Notes under the pieces: generated by a model
The model's database searches: none
Seen by the model: only the letters and a program-made list of their open reading frames with translations
Told to the model about the DNA's origin: nothing
Program-made: the position numbers and the translations under genes
From: Agaricus subrufescens
Lineage: Eukaryota; Basidiomycota; Agaricomycetes; Agaricales; Agaricaceae
DNA length: 64,000 bases
Assembly (NCBI GenBank): GCA_029945375.1
Contig: CM057061.1
Location: forward strand, 310,001 to 374,000
Direction of reading: 5' to 3'
Shown: positions 29,232 to 41,441 of the stretch, one piece after another
Numbering within the stretch: the first letter of the stretch is position 1
Layout of the letters: every line of letters begins with the position of its first letter

Positions 29232-30793
29232 CTAGACACCTTCAACGTTTTCTGAGTGACTATCAATCATACTAGATCTCACTTGTCTGTTGAATCCACC
29301 GATGTCAGTTGTCGTTGTTTTAAATCCTTCTGTGCCCCCATACAATTGAGGGTCACGGAGATTCAACATTAAGCGACTCATCATAATAGATGACATGCTA
29401 TATCAGAGTGGTTCAGGAAAAAAAAAAGATGATTAAATGATTACGAAACAATGGAAAGTCCTTAGTTTGACGTACGTGCTCGTTAAATCAGTCATAGATG
29501 CACGGTCGGTCTGAAAATATTCGATCAGAGTAAAGACATCACCTTCTGTTAGGCTGGAGAACAACCTACTTTTACGAGCTGCAATAGTTTAGTCTAAACT
29601 GAATAAGAAGATAATTTGGAAACAATTATCGACTTACAACCAGAATGAGTATATTTACAAGATTGAGAGTGGCGACTAGGCTGTTTTCGGATCTTGTGTC
29701 AAAAGATTGAAAAGCTGCAAAATTGGCAACTTACCCAAAGTATATTGCACCTGCAAGGATCATACAGTTATATGTAGTATTACAGGAATAAACTCGCTAA
29801 TTGTACGTACCGTCAAACATTATCACCCCCAATATTCTAATGCCACTTCCCCTCGGAAGCGTTAGAGTTTTGTAGAGCGTCATGGCGAAGATGACAGCAT
29901 CAAAAACAAACACCCCAGCCCATGCAGTAGCCAGATCTATCAAAAGTAACTTTGAATTCAGCTCTCTGCCTATAACAAGAGAAGATACTTCGGCGTACAA
30001 TGAGTCCTACCAACCATTGACAATCAGAATCAAATTTAAAGACAACTTCAAGAGTAGGTCTTGACATACCCACCAGCAACCAGTATAAAATGACAGCCAA
30101 GCGGGATCTTAGGTATGTCATTTCCTGAGTGTCGTCTTGTCATCAAAACCTTGGAAAGTCGGAGTGATTATTTTCCGACACAATTTGAGAGAACATATAA
30201 AGACTTACAGCCATGATAGAAATAAGACATATGGCGGTAATTGCAGTGAAGGCCAAAATACCTGCTCGGCGCTCGTACAAGGCACATATGCGCATCAACA
30301 TCATGCCTGTATGCGTTACATTACGGTCCTGATAAATGTTAAGAGTAACGTACAACCAACGATAACCTGCAGTACAATCTGCCAAATTACCGTGTACACG
30401 CGTAGAGATCTGCAACTGAGCCATAAAACTGTCGATAACTCATACTTAACACCGATTGCGGTAGGCTCACCTCTAAAAAAGATCCCCTTGTCAATATGTA
30501 TATGAAATGCAAAACAGCGTCGAGAAAACTGACCATGGTACTTATTTTGATTTGATTACCCAAAGCAATCGGAATATACCCGAACAACGCCAAATACCGG
30601 TTGGTAAAAAAAAAGAACGCGCTCCAAGTTGGTTTCTGACCGAATGACCGTTTCCAGAACCTCTCAATTTCGAAATCAAGAGTTAGGAAATAGTCATACA
30701 CGAGAGGGACTATTTTTGTAAACCAAACATATTTGAAATTAGATGCAGCAACGTGAAGCGACCATTGCAAGTACCCAGAGACACCACGGTCAT
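29232..30793 (-). CDS. DUF6533-like multi-pass membrane protein, uninterrupted copy
   Basis: The spliced minus-strand gene shows the family hallmarks in order: VYDYFLTLDFEIERFWKR near the N-terminus; FFFTNRYLALFGYIPIAL (helix); YTVIWQIVLQVIVG (helix); MMLMRICALYERRAG; AFTAITAICLISIMA (helix); LAVILYWLLVG; ATAWAGVFVFDAVIFAMTLYKTL (helix); a small GAIYFG exon; a cytosolic tail with SRLMLNLRDP; stop 29232-29234. Introns are about 45-110 nt. The start at 30793 (MTVVSL, then VPLVYDY after a 65 nt intron) is the best I find, but it gives a short N-terminus and one alternative frame has stops there. Some inner borders are also uncertain. Function unknown; probably plasma-membrane or endomembrane. 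Confidence 0.6.
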
Positions 30794-32909
30794 TAATTGC
30801 TCCACAGGTCTGACCACATCAAGTTGTTAGTTGATTGCGCTGATATGGCGGGGATCCAAGTGCGGAATGGTCCAGTAAAAGTCAATGCCGGAGCGAGGAA
30901 ACATCCTCTCCAGCACCAGACTACTAGAATGAGAAGAGACAGGGGAGTATATCGCTCACATTGATTCAACAGGCATGTTCTTAATTTCCACAGACGAAGC
31001 GTAGGAGGAGGACTTGAGTATATCTGGATAAATTTGTTGCTGGAGAAGAACGTGTTCTGGATTCGGAGGTGTTTATAGAGCAAGAGTCGAAATTTTGGTT
31101 TTGACGTAGATCATGAGCTATATAATGCATCTGGATCCAGGATCAGTACAACTAAATTCGGGTCAGCCCGCTCATTCAAGTGGCTATGGTCATTGATCAT
31201 CATAACAGATAGTCTCATTCGAGCTCGCGTAGGTTACCACATTTCGGGAAGAGGCAGCAATTATGCCTGTTGCAAATATAATAGAACGCCATCAATCAAC
31301 CAATCATATGATCTTTGTAACGTGGATGGAATGAGGTTCCAGTACATCAAGAGATTTTCATCAAGTATCTTGGGGACATGATACAGAGCGTGAGTCGAAG
31401 GTGACTGTGAAGAGTTACGAACGAACCATCAAGAGAAGCTGATGAAACTTCGAATCGAGCTCCTTTCAGGGTGGTAGAGTCGGCCACAATCCACCTTCTA
31501 TTGCCTTTGGTTGTAGACGTGGACAGACCCACCAGAATGACTACGTTTAGGCGGTCGACGAGTCGTTTTATGGAGATATGTCTAGAAACCAGAAAAGTAG
31601 TAGTAGAATCAGGTTCCAGTGTGGAGGGTACAACATTCCGTTCCTTAGAGCTTCTTGATGATCTGATTGATAGCGATGTCTCTTGTTGGAGGCTTTCAAC
31701 CGATACCGTGAGCTGGATTTCTCAGCCTTGAAGAACGTGATGAGAACAAGTGTTCGAGTATAAAGCATAGATACCGGCCTCGGAATAGAACATAGATCAT
31801 GTTTCAATCGCGTCCAAGAGTGGGAGATTGAAGGGATCCCAGGCGGTAAGGTCGGAGTAAGCGGAAACTGTCTGATCACTCAAAACGTGTCTTTGTCCTT
31901 TTGCCAGTGCAGTCCTTGTCTTAGCCTTTTGCGTTTCATAAAACAAAGTATGTGAGTTGGCCACGAGTATAGTGTCGCACCTGATGTGCGATTGGGGGCA
32001 ATAATTCTGAGATAAGTGGTGGAAAGTAGCGAACTGCGTTGTTAGGGAGTTCCCGGGTCGTGAGCGACATGATGTGATTGGGTATGGATACAATGGCCGT
32101 AAGTTGCCAACTGATCAACTTGATGAGGGGAGCTTGTCCTTGATCTCACTTGTATTTGACTGTCATCAAGAGAGTCTAAGAGCGCTGGAATAGACGAGTT
32201 AGACCGATCGTGACAGTGGCCGTGAACAGAGTCTTCTATTGGCTGTTCGTAGTCCCACCGCGCCCCGGTTGTAAACCGCCTACGTGTTGTGTTGGGTTCG
32301 GAATTCGCAGCCTATTCGAGGGACTGCGTATGTGGAATAGCTAACATTGGCTTGATACTCACGTTCATAACTTCTATGGCCGCGCTGTCGAGCGGGGCGA
32401 GCTTTTGATAATTCCGCGGAGAGAGATCGTATAGGAGTTAAAATACAAATGTGGCAGCGGGGGAAGAACGCCGGCGGGTGGTATCGCACGGTAGCCGGCC
32501 AACCGAGTTTTGACACCATGTGCAATACAACAGGGGTTGATAATTCCTACTGTACGCGGACTTGAAGGGGTGCAGATATAGGTGGACCGGACTGGGGCAT
32601 GTAATATCCGTACAAACTTGGTGGCAACAACTCGATAGTGGCGCCCGTCTTCGCGGGATTTGTGGCTGTCTGTGAGGTAGACTGGGTAAAAGCATCAGAT
32701 CCAGACCTCAGAGGAACTCGTACCTCGCCGGAGTCCATAAGATAATTGGTTGCCACTGTTAGTGTTGGAGGATTCGGGCGCAAAAAGTTTGCCTGACAAA
32801 GCCGAAGCCTAAGCATTACCTGTGAGTAACATAAAACCCACTTGAAGATCGTTCAAACCAGTTCTATCAAACACTTGTCCCCCTCTGTTCACGATATTGT
32901 AGAGCTTAA
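30794..32909. other. No recognisable gene
   Basis: Several minus-strand frames of 60-103 codons overlap (31347-32816) without a convincing exon chain. Their composition (Pro/Arg/Ser-rich, mixed frames) could be a decayed gene downstream of the P450 remnant. I cannot name one. Confidence 0.4.
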
Positions 32910-34440
32910 TCAAGCGGTTTCGCTCAATTCATTTTCCAACACAGCGGGTTGAATAGCACGCTCATGGCGATCACTGCGGGGTTTAATCGAGCACCTGAAA
33001 AGTTTGAGGAATCTGCGTGGACATAAATTTGTCAAGCTATTGGGTAGCAGAGTCAAAGAAATAACGTGACGTACACGACGAGTGCGATACCGTTTTCGCC
33101 CACCGCCTTCCCGATGTCAAAGCAGTATATAACAAAAGCGATGGCGACTCAAACTGCAGAAAAAGGCACGTACTATAACGACCAGGGCAGATTAGTACGG
33201 CAACCGCCGAGTCCAAAGCAACTGTACGCCTCGGGTCTCTGGCAGTCTTGTCCATCTTTCCATCTTTGGTGAAGAAACGCTCACGTTTGAAGGCGAATGG
33301 ATCGGAATAGACCTCGCCATCGTAGAGTATGGCCCTGCTCGCTGATCAGTTTGCAAAATCACCTGAACTTCCCAAGCAGCCCTTACCAAGCACTCGGAAT
33401 TACAATAGACCCCCCTGGTCTTCTGTATCCTTTGTATTCGTCATCGACCAGTAAGTATCCCGGGACCGCAATCGGTGCGACGTCTCTCCGGCAAAGTATT
33501 TTCGTATGCCCCAGTAAACGAAGACAAAGCTTCACAAGAAAGAAAAACGTACAGCCTTATCCGAATCAGCTAGTGAGATTGATATGAGATTGGTTGGAGG
33601 CCGACGCAAGATAATTTACTACTCACCAGCATACATAGTTCCCGCACTACAGCACACGACATTTTCCTCACTTTTCCATCTTTGGTGAAGAGACGCTCAC
33701 GTTTGAAGGCGAATAGATAGGAATAGACCTCGCCATCGTAGAGTATGGCCCTGCTCGCTGATCAGTTTGCAAAATCACCTGAACTTCCCGAGCAGCCCTT
33801 ACCAAGCACTCGGAATTACAATAGACCCCCCTGGTCTTTTGTATCCTTCGTATTCGTCATCGACCAGTAAGTATCCCGGGACCGCAATCGGTGTGACATC
33901 TCTCCGGCAAAGTATTTTCGTATGCCCCAGTAAACGAAGACAAAGCTTCACAAGAAAGAAAAACGTACAGCCTTATCCGAATCAGCTAGTGAGATTGATA
34001 TGAAATTGGTTGGAGGCTGATACACGTTAATTTACTACTCACCAGCAAACATAGTTCTCGCACTACAGCAAACAACATTTTCCTGACTCTAAGCCTCATC
34101 ATTTTTTCTCAGACGCCCTCTGCATGCTGTACAGTGTAAACGATGGCTTGGCTTTTCCTTCCGCCTAACGAGTCCAATAAAGGAGTTCTGAAACCAACCA
34201 CTATCCCGAGAAACAAACTCACAATCAGTTCTTTCGCAGCTCCAAATGGCGCGTCTACCATCGCCAAGGCAAGTTTCTCCCATTCTCTCGCTTTCTTCTA
34301 CAATCCAACACCAGGCATCCACTCGGAGGACATACTTCCGAGTCAGAAGCGTAGATGTCGACACAAGGTTTCAAGGTGGATTATGGATGGATCCAGCTGC
34401 TCAGTCGTGGAGGATCTCGGAAGGAGTGGTTAGCTCTAAA
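32910..34440 (-). pseudogene. Cytochrome P450 pseudogene (CYP64/OrdA-like)
   Basis: Minus-strand fragments follow P450 order: EWMPGVGL-stop-KKAREWEKLALAMVDAPFG, with an in-frame TAG; QENVVCCSA(R/G)TM(F/Y)AG from the I-helix; VDDEYKGYRRPGGSIVIPSAW; ILYDGEVYSDPFAFKRERFF; a heme-loop region where FGLGGCR and ICPGRY lie in different frames; then VAIAFVIYCFDIGKAVGENG with a TGA just before, and the tail CSIKPRSDRHERAIQPA ending at 32910. So the gene has at least two stop codons and a broken heme loop, plus a 416 bp internal duplication. The ancestor was a microsomal monooxygenase. The N-terminal membrane anchor and first exons were not found. Confidence 0.8.
33257..34088. repeat. Tandem duplication of about 416 bp inside the P450 remnant
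   Basis: Copy 1 (33257-33672) and copy 2 (33673-34088) are nearly identical from TTCCATCTTTGGTGAAGA to the TTTTCCT end. Each includes the exon pair YKGYRRPGGSIVIPSAW / LYDGEVYSDPFAFKRERFF and part of the I-helix exon. The few differences indicate a recent duplication. Confidence 0.88.
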
Positions 34441-34784
34441 CTCGAACAACTATTACTCATAGTCACGGCATCGGCGTGCGGTGGTGAATTGGCGTAATGC
34501 ACTGATCTATTCCTGGACTCTGATGGGATCAACGTGGCTGTGCAACACTTGAGATATTTTTGTCGAACCCCTAAACTATTGAAAGTTGTTCGGTGATCAG
34601 GTCTAGTCCACTAGTTGGATTCTGGATACGTCAACCTGATGCTGGAATATAAAGAGATTATCAAATAACAAGGCGTGCTCGGGTATTAATATAAGGGTGA
34701 TAAAATAACTAAAAGGGTATGTTAGAGAAGGATAATCTAACAAAAAAGTCCATAATTTAACAAAAAAAGTCCTCTCCGGAGACG

Positions 34785-36211
34785 TTATGAGGCCTCATTC
34801 CATCTCTGCCAAACAAGATCTCCGAACCCGAATTCGCCATCTACAACCTCATTCCGGTCATCAACCTCAAACGAATAAGAATCCCAATCAATAATGGATA
34901 AACCCATCGCACGTCTCCTCTCATTTCTCTCCCTCTTTCGCTTTTCGATAATCATCTCTGCCACCTGCCAACTCTCTTGATGTTGTTGTTGCGATAAAGC
35001 AAAATCCCAGTCAAAAGATTGTTTTGGCCAAGTGAGATCAACCATGTAGTCTTTCAAGAGGTGAGTTTGTGCAAGACCTTTGCTGACGACGCCGAGGACA
35101 ATGCGGGGGTCGTGCATTCCGAGAGAGAGTCTGGTGAAATAATGGAGAGAACCTTCGTGGACTGTGGTTGATATCAATGGTCCGCCGCCTTCTGAAAAGG
35201 CTTCTGGGGGGGCGCTCAGAGAAGAGCACGAGTCGTCTAGTAAATCGAAATCATTGGTCCACCAACTGACGCAGGCGAGGATCATGATTTTGAGGTGTGG
35301 TAGGGTTTGGCAGTATCGGACAATATCATTTATGCATTCTTCCATTTCGGCGAAACTGTGGTTACGTACGCCGATAGTCATAAAGTTGACGGTAATGTGG
35401 GTTAGGTTTGTCAATGCCATTATGGTTGACCAATCGTATGCTCGCCAGTAATATACGTCTAGGTGGGTGAGGTCGCGGAATATACGGTGTGTGAAATCGA
35501 GACGAAGTTCGCGGAGAGCTTGTACTGAGGTGGAGAATCTCCGTAGATCTTTGAAGAAGAATGGGTCATCCTGGGATGATTCTGGTACGGGCTTTGGTGG
35601 GGGATCGGTTGGTTCTTCGTACTCGCTTAGAGGCTCAGGCTCGGAGTATGTAAAAGGAGGGGTGTGGGTTTCGAGCTCTCTTCTTCGTATGTTCTCCTGT
35701 TCATCCCTCCACTGCTCTTTGCCGGCTCTGAGCTTACCGAGACTGAAGTTCAAATCGAGGGCCCTTGGGGTGGGGAAAGTGGTGCAGTCGTAGGCGAGGA
35801 AGCCGACGACATAGCAAGCATGGCAGATGTTCCAGGCCGCGATGGATTTGAGACCTTTGAGGCCCCTGCCGAGGGCGATCAGCTGTTCCATTTCGGGGGT
35901 AGCATCGCCATGGATGTGGAGGGACTTGACATGTTCTGCGAAAAAGGCGGTCGACTTTGTTTTTGAGAAACGGCGGTTGCGGAAGGTGCGGTAGAAGGCG
36001 GCAAAGCTGGTTGCGTCATGGAAGGTGAGGTTACGGTAGACGAGGGGTTCGACCCTGTGACGAGCTGAGCCAAATTTGGACGGGGAGAGTTAGGAACGCA
36101 CCAGTGCTGCACGCGGCGGGATACCTGGGCGAGCTGGACGGGGAGGGGCCTGTCCTCGAGAGCACTCTCGAAGATGAGGCGGACGACGTCGAGGGGCAGC
36201 TCAACAGGCAT
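34785..36211 (-). CDS. F-box/LRR-like protein, copy 2
   Basis: Two exons, complement(34785..36054, 36102..36211), 459 residues, 47 nt intron after Q-H-W at the same place as in the paralog at 2453-3920. The N-terminus MPVELPLDVVRLIFESALEDRPLPVQLAQVSRRVQHW is F-box-like. The body has matching blocks (RNLTFHDA, YRTFRNRRFSKTKSTAFFA, LDFTHRIFRDLTHLDVYYW, LTNLTHITVNFM, RLSLGMHDPRIVLGVVS) typical of irregular leucine-rich repeats. Similarity to copy 1 extends to the C-terminal FGFGDLVWQRW. Acidic Pro-rich insertions in the middle differ between copies. It is probably an SCF substrate adaptor by family analogy. The start is 58 bp from the VPS25 start, so the promoters must overlap. Confidence 0.75.
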
Positions 36212-36269
36212 TGCGGGTGTGGCTGTGCGGGCCGTGGAGAGCAGTGCATGCGATCAGTTGGGCACGGCA

Positions 36270-37036
36270 ATGGCCCTTGCATCCCACAGAACACCCTCAG
36301 GTAGGCCGGCCTCCTCATCGCGCGCGCGTCCTCACCCCCGCCCAGGCTTTCTGCTGCCCTCCATCCACGCCGCGCCCCCCTTCTTCACGTGCGTCCCCGC
36401 CGCCCCATCCGACCCCCCGCTGAACTCCCCCCAGCCAGCAGCCCAACCCCGTCTCCCAGGCCGTCGTCACCGATCACTGGATAAAGCTCATCCTGTCCTA
36501 CGCGCGGTACCGCAAGCTGTGGACCCTGCGACTAGAAGACACACAGACCGCTGGAGGCGACTGGCATGAGATAACACGGAATGACCGGATCAAGCGTACG
36601 GCAGTACCTTTTCTTCCTTTCTCTCACACTCATACCATGTCTAGGCCGACTTTTGCCTGCCCATCTATCCGCGATCCTCGCCGCCATGGTCCAACGCGGG
36701 TGCGCAGCGTATGAGCCCTCCAAGCAGACCAGCTCCGTCCTCCTCTATTGGCGTCTCCCAGAAGAGTGGGCAGACGTCCTTCACCGCTGGGTATGTCTCG
36801 TCTTTGTCGAAACAACGGGGATAAACTAGACTTGCTTCCAGGCGACAGATACCGGCCAGCTGAACACGATCATGACCTTTTACGAAATCACAGACCCACA
36901 GATCACTTCACCCCTCTCTGGCATACCTGTCTCTCTGCTAAAAAAGGCGATAGCGATCTTATCCAAGAGCGGAAGAGCCCAGATAATCAGCATAGCCGAC
37001 GGAGAAGGTGTCCGATTCTTTGCTGGAGGTAGATGA
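36270..37036 (+). CDS. VPS25: ESCRT-II subunit VPS25
   Basis: Five exons: 36270-36300, 36346-36388, 36435-36595, 36645-36790, 36842-37036, in total 576 nt, 191 residues, close to the family length of 176-202. The N-terminal PPFFT motif is the conserved PPF/Y that contacts VPS22/VPS36. HWIKLILSYARYRKLW is the first winged-helix domain; VLLYWRLPEEWADVLHRW, TIMTFYEIT, GIPVSLLKKAIAILSKSGRAQI and EGVRFF form the second, which binds the ESCRT-III subunit VPS20. It works in sorting ubiquitinated membrane proteins into multivesicular bodies. The first two exons are GC-rich and very short, so the start at 36270 is the weakest point. It is divergent with the F-box-like gene. Confidence 0.9.
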
Positions 37037-37178
37037 GTTCTGTGTATTAGTAGCTACGTCACATGATGCGTAAAATCTGAACATTGTATCTTATCACCTT
37101 CTCTGCCATCCACGATCCTGCAAAACAGAGGTATGCCCGACTCTTCATCCGACCCCGTACACTCACCTGTTGGCAGGA

Positions 37179-40100
37179 ATGCTTATCCTCCCTGGATCCT
37201 CGTCCATTTCAAAACCCAAACGGGATGCGCTTTTACGCACCATCCAAAAATCATGTCCGATAGTGACATCCATCGATGCAGTCTGGGTGCACCTGGTCAA
37301 ATGTCGCACAGGGCCATTGCAAGATGAGTTGGCAGACACCGCCTCCTCGCCGAGGAAGATCTTGGACCAGCTGCTGGCATATGGCGATAATACACAACTA
37401 CCATCCACCCCTGCTGCTCTCTCAGGAGGACAAAATGTTGCGTACGTTATTCCGAGGCCGGGTTCCATATCTCCATGGTCAAGCAAGGCCACTGATATCG
37501 CCAACTTGTGCAACCTCGGTGCTCATATAGAACGGCTTGAACGTGGGGTTGCTTATATTTTTGAGACTCCCCAACCTATCACATCCACCGACCTTTCTCG
37601 ATTCTCCGCCCTCATCCATGATCGCATGACCCAAATCATCCAACTTTCTCTCCCCCTAGAAGATCGCATTTTTGCTCATCATGAACCTCGATCTCTCGTC
37701 ACAGTTGATCTTTTATCTGCTGATGTCCAAGTAGATCCTAAACTAAAACTCGCGACTGCAAACAAGGAACTTGGCCTTGCCTTGGCACCAGACGAAATCG
37801 ATTATCTCGTCAACGCTTATGTCTCTGGTACACCAGCAATGGGACGTAATCCAACCGATGCAGAGCTGTTCATGTTTGCTCAAGTCAATTCCGAACATTG
37901 CCGTCATAAAATATTCAATGCTTCCTGGACAATCGACGATGAGCCTCTTGAATCTTCCTTGTTCCAAATGATTCGCAACACAGAAAAGATCAACAATAAG
38001 GGGACTATATCTGCCTACTCTGACAACGCTGCCGTACTCGAAGGTAACCCCGCGCCTCGTTTTTCTGTTGGGAAAGCCTCCAAAAATGGTCCCAATCCGA
38101 ATCTCCACCGCATGTATCAATCACAGAAAGAAGATATACCCATTCTCATAAAAGTCGAAACGCACAACCACCCTACGGCCGTTTCACCCTATCCCGGTGC
38201 AGCAACCGGTTCCGGTGGTGAAATCCGTGATGAAGGTGCCGTTGGACGTGGTTCAAAACCCAAGGCGGGTCTCGCGGGATTCACAGTATCCAATCTCCTT
38301 ATTCCAGGTTTTATCCAACCTTGGGAGACTGATTTCGGCCGTCCGTCTCATATCGCTTCTGCTTTGGATATCATGTTAGAAGGTCCTATTGGTGCAAGCG
38401 CGTTTAATAACGAGTTTGGACGACCGGCTTTGGCAGGGTACTTCCGCACGTTTTCGGAAAGTATACCACTTTCTGTCGATGGTACAAAACGCGAAGTGCG
38501 GGGGTATCATAAACCTATTATGATTGCTGGTGGGTATGGAAATGTGAGGCCTCAATTCGCGAAAAAGTCTCCATTCAAACCTGGAGCCAAGATAGTTGTC
38601 CTTGGTGGACCCGGTTTATTGATTGGTCTTGGAGGAGGCGCAGCTTCGAGTCAGGTTTCAGGTGCCAGTTCTGCAGAGTTGGATTTTGCTTCGGTGCAGA
38701 GGGAGAATGCGGAGATGCAGAGAAGGTGTCAACAAGTTATTGATGCTTGTGTTGGTCTTGATGATGAAAACCCTATTCAGAGTATACATGATGTTGGTGC
38801 CGGTGGTTTGTCGAATGCGTTACCCGAGTTGGTTCATGATTCGGGACTTGGAGCGACTTTTGAAATTCGGGATGTGTTGGTCGCCGATACGTCTATGTCT
38901 CCGATGGAGATATGGTGTAATGAAAGTCAGGAGAGATACGTTTTGGCAATCAGCGAGGAGGGTATTGGAGAATTTGAGGTGATTGCGAAGAGAGAGCGGT
39001 GCCCGTTTTCTGTTGTGGGTGTTGCGACTGAAGAAGAAGAGTTGGTTGTGACTGATAGATTGTTGGGTGGAGACGTGATTAGGTTGAAGATGAATACGTT
39101 GTTTGGAAAACCGCCGAGAATGTCGAGGAAAGACATTCACCGAGCGGTTGAGAGACCCGCCTTCGATCAATCTCTCGTTACGTACCTTTCACCGACACCG
39201 ACACCGACCCTCCGAGACCGGTTGGAATTGGCCGTGCAAAGGGTTCTTCGCCTACCTTCTGTCGGATCCAAGTCGTTCTTAATTACTATTGGTGATCGGA
39301 CGATTACAGGTCTGGTAACCCGAGATCAAATGGTCGGACCTTGGCAGGTTCCAGTTGCGGACGTCGCGGTTACTCGCTCTTCATACGGGTTCGATACTAT
39401 TACGGGAGAAGCAATGGCTATGGGTGAACGTACACCACTTGCGTTACTCAATGCGGCTGCTTCGGCGCGTATGGCTGTGGCTGAATCTTTGACCAACATC
39501 GCTGCTGCATCCATTTCTGATATGACTCGCATTAAATTAAGTGCTAATTGGATGTGTGCTGCTTCAAAGGAGGGCGAGGGCGCTGCTTTGTATGAAGCGG
39601 TTCAGGCGATTGGGATGGAACTTTGTCCTGCTTTGGGTGTTGGGATACCTGTGGGTAAAGATTCGATGTCGATGTCGATGAAATGGAGGGAGGGTGAAGA
39701 ACAAAAGGAGATTAGTGCTCCGTTGTCGTTGATCATTACTGCCTTTGCTCCTGTACAGGATGTGAGGAAGACTTGGACACCGCAATTGCGCACGGATGTG
39801 GATGAGCCTACGGTCTTGGTTTTCTTTGATTTGGCTGGTGGGAACACGAGGTTGGGTGGTTCAGCGTTGGCGCAGGTTTTCAAAGAGATTGGAACCGTGT
39901 CACCGGATGTTGAGGATCCAGCGGTTGTGAAAGCGTTCTTCCAAGGTTGTCAGAGGGTGAAGGAGGAGGAATCTGGATTGGTGTTGGCTTATCATGATCG
40001 CTCGGATGGTGGTTTGATCACGACGATCGTCGAGATGTGTTTTGCTGGCCGCGTTGGTGCCGAAGTCTCGCTGGACAGTCTCAGTTCCCACTCGGACCCG

Positions 40101-41261
40101 ATCTCATTGTTGTTCAATGAAGAACTGGGAGCCGTTTTCCAGGTCAAGGCATCGGAGATCCAAAAGTTGTCGGGAATCTTTGTGGGTGCTGGCTTCCCAT
40201 CAACTTCCATTCATGTTTTGGGACGCGTCAATACTGGTGGAAATCAATTCATATCCATCATTCGTGGTAGCGAGATTATATATACGGGACATCGTGCCGA
40301 TTTACAGCAGGCGTGGGCGGAGACATCTTACCGCATGCAAAGTATTCGTGATGATGCCGCCGCTGCGAAAGAGGAGTTTGACCTCATCAAAGATGAAAGC
40401 TATACTGGCCTGTATTACGATCTCACGTTCACCTACACGCTCTCAAGAGGTTTATTCCGGCGTCCCAAGGTTGCGGTACTTCGTGAACAGGGTGTTAATG
40501 GTCAAATTGAGATGGCTTGGTCTTTTACTCAGGCGGGTTTTGATGCCGTTGACGTTCACATGTCTGATATTCTTGATGGAAAAGTTTCACTTGGCGAGTT
40601 CCGCGGGGTGGTTGCGTGTGGTGGGTTTTCGTATGGTGATGTGTTGGGTGCTGGAAAGGGATGGGCTCATTCGGCTTTGCTGAATGGTACTGCTCGTAAA
40701 GAGTTTGTGGAGTTCTTTGGGAGAGAAGATACATTTGCGCTTGGGGTTTGTAATGGTTGTCAATTTCTCAGCCATCTTCGTGAGATTATACCTGGTACGG
40801 AGTCTTGGCCGGATTTCAAACCGAATCGAAGTGAGAGGTTTGAAGGTCGGGTTTCGATGGTGGAGATTGTTGATAATGAGGTTACGAAGAGATCGCCCTT
40901 TTTATCGCATATGGCTGGATCTAAATTGCCGGTGGCTGTTGCGCATGGGGAAGGTCGAGCGTCGTTTTCGAGAGATGATCAGCAGAGAGAGGTGTTGGAG
41001 GGTCAGGGTTTGGTCGCGTTGCGGTATGTGGATTCGAGGGGATTACCGACGGAGGTGTATCCGTTGAATCCGAATGGGAGTGTGGGAGGTATTACGGGTG
41101 TGCAGACTCCGAATGGACGGGTGTTGGCGTTGATGCCCCATCCTGAGAGGGTGGTGAGTTTGGAGAGTAATAGTTGGTATCCATCGGAGTTTGGGGAGAC
41201 GTGGAATGGAAGTGGACCGTGGTTCAGGCTTTTCCAGAACGCTAGAGTATGGTGTGGGTAA
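37179..41261 (+). CDS. ADE6: Phosphoribosylformylglycinamidine synthase
   Basis: Intronless, 1,360 residues from ATG 37179 ([19 protein letters not shown]), the usual eukaryotic length. It converts FGAR, glutamine and ATP to FGAM, the fourth step of purine synthesis, in the cytosol. Domains in order: N-terminal PurS-like part; linker with [16 protein letters not shown]; two AIRS-type synthetase halves ([69 protein letters not shown]); C-terminal class I glutamine amidotransferase with nucleophile Cys in [12 protein letters not shown] near residue 1190 and His-Glu in MPHPERVVS. An in-frame TTG nine bases earlier is not needed. Intron absence over 4 kb contrasts with every neighbour. Confidence 0.97.
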   Translation: MLILPGSSSISKPKRDALLRTIQKSCPIVTSIDAVWVHLVKCRTGPLQDELADTASSPRKILDQLLAYGDNTQLPSTPAALSGGQNVAYVIPRPGSISPWSSKATDIANLCNLGAHIERLERGVAYIFETPQPITSTDLSRFSALIHDRMTQIIQLSLPLEDRIFAHHEPRSLVTVDLLSADVQVDPKLKLATANKELGLALAPDEIDYLVNAYVSGTPAMGRNPTDAELFMFAQVNSEHCRHKIFNASWTIDDEPLESSLFQMIRNTEKINNKGTISAYSDNAAVLEGNPAPRFSVGKASKNGPNPNLHRMYQSQKEDIPILIKVETHNHPTAVSPYPGAATGSGGEIRDEGAVGRGSKPKAGLAGFTVSNLLIPGFIQPWETDFGRPSHIASALDIMLEGPIGASAFNNEFGRPALAGYFRTFSESIPLSVDGTKREVRGYHKPIMIAGGYGNVRPQFAKKSPFKPGAKIVVLGGPGLLIGLGGGAASSQVSGASSAELDFASVQRENAEMQRRCQQVIDACVGLDDENPIQSIHDVGAGGLSNALPELVHDSGLGATFEIRDVLVADTSMSPMEIWCNESQERYVLAISEEGIGEFEVIAKRERCPFSVVGVATEEEELVVTDRLLGGDVIRLKMNTLFGKPPRMSRKDIHRAVERPAFDQSLVTYLSPTPTPTLRDRLELAVQRVLRLPSVGSKSFLITIGDRTITGLVTRDQMVGPWQVPVADVAVTRSSYGFDTITGEAMAMGERTPLALLNAAASARMAVAESLTNIAAASISDMTRIKLSANWMCAASKEGEGAALYEAVQAIGMELCPALGVGIPVGKDSMSMSMKWREGEEQKEISAPLSLIITAFAPVQDVRKTWTPQLRTDVDEPTVLVFFDLAGGNTRLGGSALAQVFKEIGTVSPDVEDPAVVKAFFQGCQRVKEEESGLVLAYHDRSDGGLITTIVEMCFAGRVGAEVSLDSLSSHSDPISLLFNEELGAVFQVKASEIQKLSGIFVGAGFPSTSIHVLGRVNTGGNQFISIIRGSEIIYTGHRADLQQAWAETSYRMQSIRDDAAAAKEEFDLIKDESYTGLYYDLTFTYTLSRGLFRRPKVAVLREQGVNGQIEMAWSFTQAGFDAVDVHMSDILDGKVSLGEFRGVVACGGFSYGDVLGAGKGWAHSALLNGTARKEFVEFFGREDTFALGVCNGCQFLSHLREIIPGTESWPDFKPNRSERFEGRVSMVEIVDNEVTKRSPFLSHMAGSKLPVAVAHGEGRASFSRDDQQREVLEGQGLVALRYVDSRGLPTEVYPLNPNGSVGGITGVQTPNGRVLALMPHPERVVSLESNSWYPSEFGETWNGSGPWFRLFQNARVWCG

Positions 41262-41441
41262 TTATTGGTATTGTTATTTGGGGCAATAGATGACTTGGAA
41301 GAAGGAGTGCATCGGAATCGGACGAGGAGGGGAGCTTCTAATTTGATGCCACGTGATGGCACGCGACGTGCCAGTAATTGAGGGAAACGCGACCGGTCAC
41401 CGCGTGCCCCTGGACACACGCTAGAACTCTGCCCTGTTCAC

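Noticed and set aside
37133..37327. An upstream ATG at 37133 as the FGAM synthase start
   Set aside because: It is in another frame; ATG 37179 gives the conserved MxxLPGS-type beginning.
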